Shown: positions 43,286-48,254 of the stretch, in pieces
Numbering within the stretch: the first letter of the stretch is position 1
Layout: each line of letters opens with the position of its first letter
From: M3007 sp046160345
GTDB taxonomy: Bacteria; Bacteroidota; Bacteroidia; Chitinophagales; Saprospiraceae
NCBI GenBank assembly: GCA_046160345.1
Contig: JBJXGO010000094.1
Span: forward strand, 1 to 48,254
Length of the DNA stretch: 48,254 nt
Direction: 5' to 3'
Notes under the pieces: model-generated
The model's input: only the letters and a program-made list of their open reading frames with translations
Database searches by the model: none
What the model was told of the DNA's origin: nothing
Program-made: the position numbers and the translations under genes

Positions 43286-45433
43286 ATGAAAATAAAAACG
43301 TCGCTCGCACTTTTTTCCATAGTTGGCATTTTGAGTATAGTGCTTGTTTTGCACGAGTACAATCCTTTTACTAATGGCGACCCTGTCAGTTCGCCACAGC
43401 GGGACGCTGCTTTGTTGCGCACCATTTCTCAAGTTTTGACCCGCGGCCATTTCCAGCCAAAAGATATGGATGACGTGTTTTCAAAAAACGTTTATGCCCT
43501 TTATCTTAAGGACATAGACAATGGAAAACGGTTTTTGACCCTATCGGATGTGGAACAATTGAAGCAATATGAGCTGTTGCTCGATGACCAGGCCAAGGCT
43601 GGCACCTTTGAATGCTTTGACCGTTCGGTGGTACTTTTAGAGGCCGCGCTTGTCAAAACGCAGGGTTGGTACCGTGAGATTCTGGCCTCGCCGTTAGATT
43701 TTTCAAAAGTTGACTTCCTTCAAGCGGATGGCGAGAAACTCAAATGGGCGAAAGACGATGCCGAACTTCGCACACGCTGGGAGCGCTGGATGAAGTACGA
43801 CGTGCTCAGCCGCGTTATTGAAGAAGAGGATAAACAAGAAAAACCTGAATACAAAGGCGAGAAAAAAGACTTTGCTACACTCGAAAAAGAACAACGTGCG
43901 AAAGTGCTGGATTCATACGACAAGTGGTACAAACGCATGCAAAAACTCGACCACAACCGCCGTTTGGAAACATACCTCAACGCGATCACCAATTATTTTG
44001 ATCCACATACCGGCTATTATTCCCCCCGTGAAAAGGAAAACTTCGACATCCAAATGTCGGGCAAACTCGAAGGCATTGGCGCTCGCCTGCAGAGCGATGG
44101 CGAAAAAACCTCTGTCTCTGAAATCGTACCTGGAGGACCGGCGTGGAAGCAAGGAGTTTTGCAAGCTAAAGATGTGATACTCAAAGTGGCACAAGGCGAA
44201 ACAGATGTGGAATCCTTAGATATAATGGGTTGGGACCTTGACGACGTTGTAGCTAAAGTTCGCGGCCCGAAGAATACCAAAGTCACGCTGACCATTCAAA
44301 AGCCCGACGGTACTGAAAAAACGATCACGATCACCCGGGATGTAGTGATAATGGAAGAAGGCTTTGCCAAATCGCTGATCCTCAATGAAAACGGCGCCGA
44401 ACAAGATAGAATTGGGTATATCTACCTTCCGAAATTTTACGCAGATTTTGAAAGCGGGCGCACCAACTGCGCACAAGATGTGACTGCTGAATTGGAAAAA
44501 CTGAAAAAGGAATCCGTAAAAGGAATCATTCTTGACCTGCGAAATAATGGCGGAGGCTCCCTTCGCGATGTGGTTACTATGAGCGGCCTTTTCATTGAAG
44601 ATGGGCCAATTGTGCAAGTGAAAAGCCGTGGACGCGCCACTGAAATACTCCGCGATAATGATACCCGCGTGCAATGGGGCGGGCCACTTATTGTCATGGT
44701 CAACGGCTTTAGCGCGTCTGCTTCTGAAATTCTCGCAGCAGCCATGCAAGACTACCGTCGTGCCATTATAGTTGGCTCCACCAGCACTTATGGCAAGGGT
44801 ACTGTTCAGCGTTTTTTCGACCTCGACAACGCTGCGTCTGATGATAGCGTCAAACCTTTGGGCGAGATGAAAATGACCATTCAAAAATTCTACAGGGTTA
44901 CCGGAAAAACTACCCAGTTAGATGGCGTTACCCCGGATATCGTGTTGCCAGATTTCTACAATTTGCTAGAAAATGGCGAGCGCGAGAATGACTACCCGCT
45001 CGCTTCTACCACGATCGAACCTGTGACTTTTAAGCAGAGCGCATATAATATCTCTGATGCCAATCAATTGAAAACCAACAGCCAGGCGCGCGTCAAAAAT
45101 GACCCAACCTTCCAAAAAGTAAGTGACAATGCCGTACGCCTTCGTAAGCGCAAGGACGAAAGCAGCTACCCGATTCAGGTTGAAAAATACCGGCAATGGA
45201 ATAAAAAGCAAGACGAAGAGGCAGAGCAGTTTGATAATATTTTCAAACCGATCGAGCAATTCAAACTTGTAAATATCGCCGCAGATCTGCCACAAATCCA
45301 GAGCGATACTTCCCGCATTGCCCGCAATGAAAGTTGGATCAAAGAGCGTCAAAAAGACGTTCAACTTTACGAAACGCTGCGAATCATGTTAGATATGATC
45401 CGCATTGATGGGGTAGCTTCGGGTAAAAATTAA
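43286..45433 (+). CDS. prc: Carboxy-terminal (tail-specific) processing protease, S41A family
   Basis: A 715-residue periplasmic serine protease. The ATG at 43286 is preferred because it starts a membrane/signal segment, MKIKTSLALFSIVGILSIVL; an upstream in-frame ATG at 43229 adds 19 residues without a signal. A helical N-terminal region of about 20-240 precedes a PDZ domain near 250-345 (GARLQSDGEKTSVSEIVPGG). The S41 protease core includes KGIILDLRNNGGGSLRDVV, the catalytic Ser in NGFSASASEILAAAMQDY and the catalytic Lys in STYGKGTVQ. A C-terminal DUF3340-like segment follows. Tsp/Prc degrades SsrA-tagged and misfolded periplasmic proteins and matures others (family knowledge). Confidence 0.93.
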   Translation: MKIKTSLALFSIVGILSIVLVLHEYNPFTNGDPVSSPQRDAALLRTISQVLTRGHFQPKDMDDVFSKNVYALYLKDIDNGKRFLTLSDVEQLKQYELLLDDQAKAGTFECFDRSVVLLEAALVKTQGWYREILASPLDFSKVDFLQADGEKLKWAKDDAELRTRWERWMKYDVLSRVIEEEDKQEKPEYKGEKKDFATLEKEQRAKVLDSYDKWYKRMQKLDHNRRLETYLNAITNYFDPHTGYYSPREKENFDIQMSGKLEGIGARLQSDGEKTSVSEIVPGGPAWKQGVLQAKDVILKVAQGETDVESLDIMGWDLDDVVAKVRGPKNTKVTLTIQKPDGTEKTITITRDVVIMEEGFAKSLILNENGAEQDRIGYIYLPKFYADFESGRTNCAQDVTAELEKLKKESVKGIILDLRNNGGGSLRDVVTMSGLFIEDGPIVQVKSRGRATEILRDNDTRVQWGGPLIVMVNGFSASASEILAAAMQDYRRAIIVGSTSTYGKGTVQRFFDLDNAASDDSVKPLGEMKMTIQKFYRVTGKTTQLDGVTPDIVLPDFYNLLENGERENDYPLASTTIEPVTFKQSAYNISDANQLKTNSQARVKNDPTFQKVSDNAVRLRKRKDESSYPIQVEKYRQWNKKQDEEAEQFDNIFKPIEQFKLVNIAADLPQIQSDTSRIARNESWIKERQKDVQLYETLRIMLDMIRIDGVASGKN

Positions 45434-45483
45434 AGAAAAAAACTGTCCATGTTTTTGGCTTGAACCTCCACATAATAGGCTTT

Positions 45484-45521
45484 AAAACTGCCAGCCGGAA
45501 TAAAACCCGGCTGGCAGTTTT
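45484..45521 (+). terminator. Strong Rho-independent terminator of the protease gene
   Basis: A 15-bp stem, AAAACTGCCAGCCGG (45484-45498) with CCGGCTGGCAGTTTT (45507-45521), has an 8-base loop and is followed by TGTTTG. It lies about 50 bases past the stop. The rest of the gap to 45706 holds nothing I can identify. Confidence 0.85.
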
Positions 45522-45705
45522 TGTTTGTTTTTGGGTTGATCTGACGGGTATGATCGGCAAGGCACAGGCCGTGACGCTCAGGTAGTACGAATTTCAGTAT
45601 CCCCACCAGGATTTTCTAAAATTACGGTTGAATAAGATCGCCTTGAGGGCTCGTTTTATATCAGGGCAATTTGATCCTCCGGGAAAAAGCGAAATGGGCA
45701 GAGTT

Positions 45706-47025
45706 CTATTTAGCGGCTTTCAAATAGGCCTCCATGGCAAGGTGTAGATCAAGCGCCATTTCCTCTGTAGGTTCGTATTTTATCGTGTTGGCATGAAGAC
45801 CAAATACGCGCCGGGCTTCCATTTCGGGCAGCTCGGAGAGGGCGGCGAGTTTTTTGAAAAAATTGTCGTCAGTACGTGGAAGGCTTGTTTCCGAATCAAT
45901 TGGCGCCACAAGCCCGTAGCGTTCGCGAAGTTGGGACAAAAAATGCCGCATTCCCAGCGATGACAAACCAGCATAGTTTTTTTCCCGGAAATGCAGGTGA
46001 GCGATGGTACTGATGAATTCGTAGGAAGAGTTCTCGTTTTTGGGCAACACAGGGATCACCCGTTGCCGCCGCTTTGCACGGAATACAAGCCAGATAATGG
46101 CCATGGCAGCGATCAGGTACCAGGCCCATGCCAGCGCAGGTTGTTTCAGGATATAGGTCAATGGGTGTTCTTCAGGAAGGCCCCGATCAGAAAACATACT
46201 TCCATTGCGGCGACGGCCTGCAGCCTCAGGCACACGGCTAACGGCATCCCAATAAATATTGCCGTCAGAAAGATGGGAAAAGACTCCTGCCGCATATGGA
46301 CGGGTTTCAGAACGGAGCAGGCTGAAATTAGAGAATGCAATTGGATTGGTATGCAATAAAAACCGGCCTTTGCCATGGGGGAATTCAGCAAAATTGATCC
46401 AGTTTTTATTCAAGTATCCCAGGGGGTGTTGTGGCAGCGAATCACAAAAATGATAGGTTTCGAGGAAGTGCCAATTGTAGGATTTTGGTTTGTTTTGATA
46501 GGCAAAAAAGAAGCTTGTATTGCTGTCAGGAAGCGTTGGAGTACGCAGTGAAAAATGAGCTATCGTGTCTTCAAACATACCATAATCATTCCATGGGGCG
46601 TCTTCACATTCGTCAAAATAGACAAAAGTCATCAAATCGAAAGGAATGGTTTTGCTCGAGATAAAGGCCGTGTTACCCGTAGCCACAAAGTCTAGCAGGC
46701 GTTTGGTACTTAAAGAATCCAGGTACATAGCTTCTCCCACGAAAACATAATTGTGCCCGAAATCTGTACTGTCTGCCGGGAGTTCTTTCGCTACGTTCTT
46801 CTGAATGTCAACAAGTTTTTTGCCCTTAAAATAGTTTTCCAACAATCGGTGCGCTATCAGCGAACCATATGGCTGTTCGTTTTTTTCATCGTAGCCTTTC
46901 TTTTTCCAACTGCCTTCCTCCCAATCGAATTTGGGCTTATTCGATTCATATACGAAGTAGAACATCGCCCCGATGAGGGCAATGGCAGCGATGGCAAGCA
47001 GGATGGGGATACGGTTTTTTTGCAT
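45706..47025 (-). CDS. DUF4350-domain membrane protein
   Basis: A 439-residue protein starting at 47025 with MQKNRIPILLAIAAIALIGA, an N-terminal membrane anchor. Residues 30-250 are the periplasmic DUF4350-type, GATase-like fold (YGSLIAHRLLENYFKGKKL, VFVGEAMYLDSLSTKRLLDF, VATGNTAFISSKTIPFDLM). A second membrane helix lies near residues 300-322 (AWAWYLIAAMAIIWLVFRAK), then a cytoplasmic helical tail (SSYEFISTIAHLHFREKNYA). In Bacteroidota this protein is usually encoded in one cluster with DUF4129, SpoIIM, MoxR and DUF58 genes. Here it sits alone after thiL, about 14 kb from the DUF4129/SpoIIM pair. Confidence 0.85.
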   Translation of the reverse strand: MQKNRIPILLAIAAIALIGAMFYFVYESNKPKFDWEEGSWKKKGYDEKNEQPYGSLIAHRLLENYFKGKKLVDIQKNVAKELPADSTDFGHNYVFVGEAMYLDSLSTKRLLDFVATGNTAFISSKTIPFDLMTFVYFDECEDAPWNDYGMFEDTIAHFSLRTPTLPDSNTSFFFAYQNKPKSYNWHFLETYHFCDSLPQHPLGYLNKNWINFAEFPHGKGRFLLHTNPIAFSNFSLLRSETRPYAAGVFSHLSDGNIYWDAVSRVPEAAGRRRNGSMFSDRGLPEEHPLTYILKQPALAWAWYLIAAMAIIWLVFRAKRRQRVIPVLPKNENSSYEFISTIAHLHFREKNYAGLSSLGMRHFLSQLRERYGLVAPIDSETSLPRTDDNFFKKLAALSELPEMEARRVFGLHANTIKYEPTEEMALDLHLAMEAYLKAAK

Positions 47026-47044
47026 CGAAAAATCTTTTGGACAT

Positions 47045-48067
47045 TTAAAAATGCACCCAACCCTGTGCTTTAATATCGTGCAAATTGCCACCCATTGTGT
47101 TCAACTTGATGCCGTCTTTTGCATCCAGAATTTCGCCGGCGATGTAAATATCGGGCAGATACTTTACTTTTTCCACGTCTTCTGGACGGATGGTGAACAG
47201 CAGTTCATAGTCTTCTCCGCCGTTGAGTGCGCAAGTAATGGGATCAAGTTTGAATTTCAAAGCCAGCATTTGCGCCTCCTGATTGATGGGCACACCGCTT
47301 TCTTCAAGAAGCGCTCCCACCTTGCTCTGTTTGCAAATGTGAAAGATCTCGGAAGCTAATCCGTCGGAAATATCGATCATAGCCGTTGGTTTCAAGCCAA
47401 TTTTCCGAAATTCCTCAATCATGTCACGCCGTGCTTCAGGTTTGAGTTGGCGACCAACCGCATAGGTTTGATTTTCAAAATCAGGTTGGACCCCTGGGTT
47501 GTCCTGCCAGATTTGTTTTTCTCTTTCCAGAATCTGAAGGCCAAGGTAGGCGCCGCCAAGTTCGCCCGTAATGCAAATAAGGTCGCCAGGTTTGGCTCCG
47601 TTGCGGTAGACCAACAAATCCTTTTCACACTGCCCGATGGCGGTAATGCTAATGGTCATACCCTTCGGTGCTGAAGTGGTGTCGCCGCCCACCAAATCAA
47701 CCTGATAGGCTTCGCAAGCGGCACGGATGCCCGCATAAAGTTCCTCCAACGCCTCCACCGAAAATCGGTTAGAAATGGCGATGGATACTACGATCTGGCG
47801 CGGAATTGCATTCATCGCATAAATGTCGGAGAGATTGACAATTACAGACTTGAATCCCAGATGTTTGAGTGGTGTATAGGCCAAATCAAAATGAACGCCT
47901 TCTACCAGCATATCGGTACTGACCACGGTACAGAAAGGGCCATTGTCAATAACGGCGGCATCATCGCCCACACCTTTGAGTGTTGAGGCCTGGCGAATGG
48001 GAAAATCGCGTGTGAGGTGGTCAATGAGGCCGAATTCGCCCAGGGTATTTACGTCTGTTCGTTGCAT
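47045..48067 (-). CDS. thiL: Thiamine-monophosphate kinase
   Basis: A 340-residue enzyme of the PurM/AIRS-like fold, which phosphorylates thiamine phosphate to the active cofactor thiamine diphosphate. N-terminal GEFGLIDHLTRDFPIR then KGVGDDAAVID with the ATP-metal Asp pair, STDMLVEGVHFDLAYTPLKHLG, KSVIVNLSDIYAMNAIP and DLVGGDTTSAPKGM are canonical ThiL motifs. So is IDISDGLASEIFHICK with a catalytic Asp, and GGEDYELLFT closes the domain. The length is normal. The DUF4350 gene follows 19 bases downstream on the same strand, so the two are likely co-transcribed. Confidence 0.95.
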   Translation of the reverse strand: MQRTDVNTLGEFGLIDHLTRDFPIRQASTLKGVGDDAAVIDNGPFCTVVSTDMLVEGVHFDLAYTPLKHLGFKSVIVNLSDIYAMNAIPRQIVVSIAISNRFSVEALEELYAGIRAACEAYQVDLVGGDTTSAPKGMTISITAIGQCEKDLLVYRNGAKPGDLICITGELGGAYLGLQILEREKQIWQDNPGVQPDFENQTYAVGRQLKPEARRDMIEEFRKIGLKPTAMIDISDGLASEIFHICKQSKVGALLEESGVPINQEAQMLALKFKLDPITCALNGGEDYELLFTIRPEDVEKVKYLPDIYIAGEILDAKDGIKLNTMGGNLHDIKAQGWVHF

Positions 48068-48090
48068 ATCAATTGATTCAATTATTGAAC

Positions 48091-48125
48091 TAACTTTTCG
48101 AAAGTTTTAAACTTTCGGAAAGTTA
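48091..48125. repeat. 35-bp near-perfect palindrome
   Basis: TAACTTTTCGAAAGTTT (48091-48107), one central base, then AAACTTTCGGAAAGTTA (48109-48125) pair at 16 of 17 positions. It spans the stop codon of the partial gene at the right edge and lies upstream of thiL. It could be a terminator or an operator; no strong U-tract follows. Confidence 0.55.
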
Positions 48126-48254
48126 ATCCTCGGCAGCAGCCATAAGGCCAACAATCCTGCGATGAAGTTATAAAATATCTGTACAGCAAAAAAGGAAATA
48201 TTGGCATAAGAAAACCCATCGCTGCCGCCAATGCCATAGAGTGTCAGTCCCGCA
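48107..48254 (-). CDS. C-terminal end of an unidentified membrane protein (cut by window edge)
   Basis: Only the last 48 residues are visible, ending in IFYNFIAGLLALWLLPRINF and PKV. One membrane helix and a stretch GLTLYGIGGSDGFSYANISF can be seen. The reading frame enters from the right edge, so start and family are unknown. Its stop codon lies inside the 35-bp palindrome. Too short to name. Confidence 0.5.
   Translation of the reverse strand, partial: AGLTLYGIGGSDGFSYANISFFAVQIFYNFIAGLLALWLLPRINFPKV

Noticed and set aside
44216..44884. 222-codon open frame antisense to the tail-specific protease
   Set aside because: It is opposite the protease's catalytic core; no independent support.

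Overview
The window is chromosomal DNA of a Bacteroidota bacterium, most likely of the Saprospiria type (Haliscomenobacter/Lewinella-like; this rank is inference). The signs are PorQ- and PorV-family type IX secretion proteins, large secreted HYR-domain proteins, the SpoIIM/DUF4129/DUF4350 gene set, few visible Shine-Dalgarno sequences, and repeated TAnnTTTG (-7) boxes, which are the Bacteroidota housekeeping promoter signature.

Layout. 1-3.9 kb: a partial Xer recombinase, an EVE-domain protein, a small membrane protein, a MORN-repeat protein and PorQ, then a convergent membrane protein. 3.9-8.9 kb: two neighbouring secreted proteins, an Asp-box propeller and a von Willebrand A protein, that share the same C-terminal HYR repeats and terminal module. 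9.2-14.2 kb, minus strand: an HlyD-type adaptor, a small protein with an anti-sigma-like tail, an ECF sigma factor, a four-helix membrane protein and a sodium:solute symporter. 14.4-22.3 kb, plus strand: TatC, a DppB-like permease with a large insert, (tRNA-Cys on the minus strand), a second sodium:solute symporter, a secreted jelly-roll-like protein, a POTRA/Omp85 protein and a FemAB-like acetyltransferase. 22.3-33 kb: a coiled-coil protein, a 42-residue membrane protein, a HAD hydrolase, a UvrD/AddA-like helicase with an apparently dead nuclease end, a SpoIIM fusion with DUF4129, and a PorV/PorQ-family protein. 33-37 kb: cytidylate kinase, a beta-helix surface protein and dihydroorotase. 37.2-39.6 kb: a low-GC type II restriction-modification island. 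39.7-48.3 kb: an EamA transporter, an M20 amidohydrolase, a methyltransferase, a tail-specific protease, a DUF4350 protein, ThiL and the end of an unidentified membrane protein.

The most interesting system is the restriction-modification island. It has an XRE controller (C), a SinI-like restriction endonuclease (R) one base downstream, and a convergent m5C methyltransferase (M) whose 3' end overlaps R. I found three copies of a 19-bp near-palindromic element. One lies just upstream of the C-R promoter. The other two directly abut the -7 boxes of the C-R and M promoters and run into the start codons. This predicts a controller circuit: activation then self-limitation of C-R, and repression of M, built on Bacteroidota-type promoters with very short mRNA leaders.

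Most other genes are ordinary housekeeping or envelope genes. Several transcription units are closed by clear hairpin terminators, which helped fix gene boundaries. No CRISPR array, rRNA or insertion sequence was seen.
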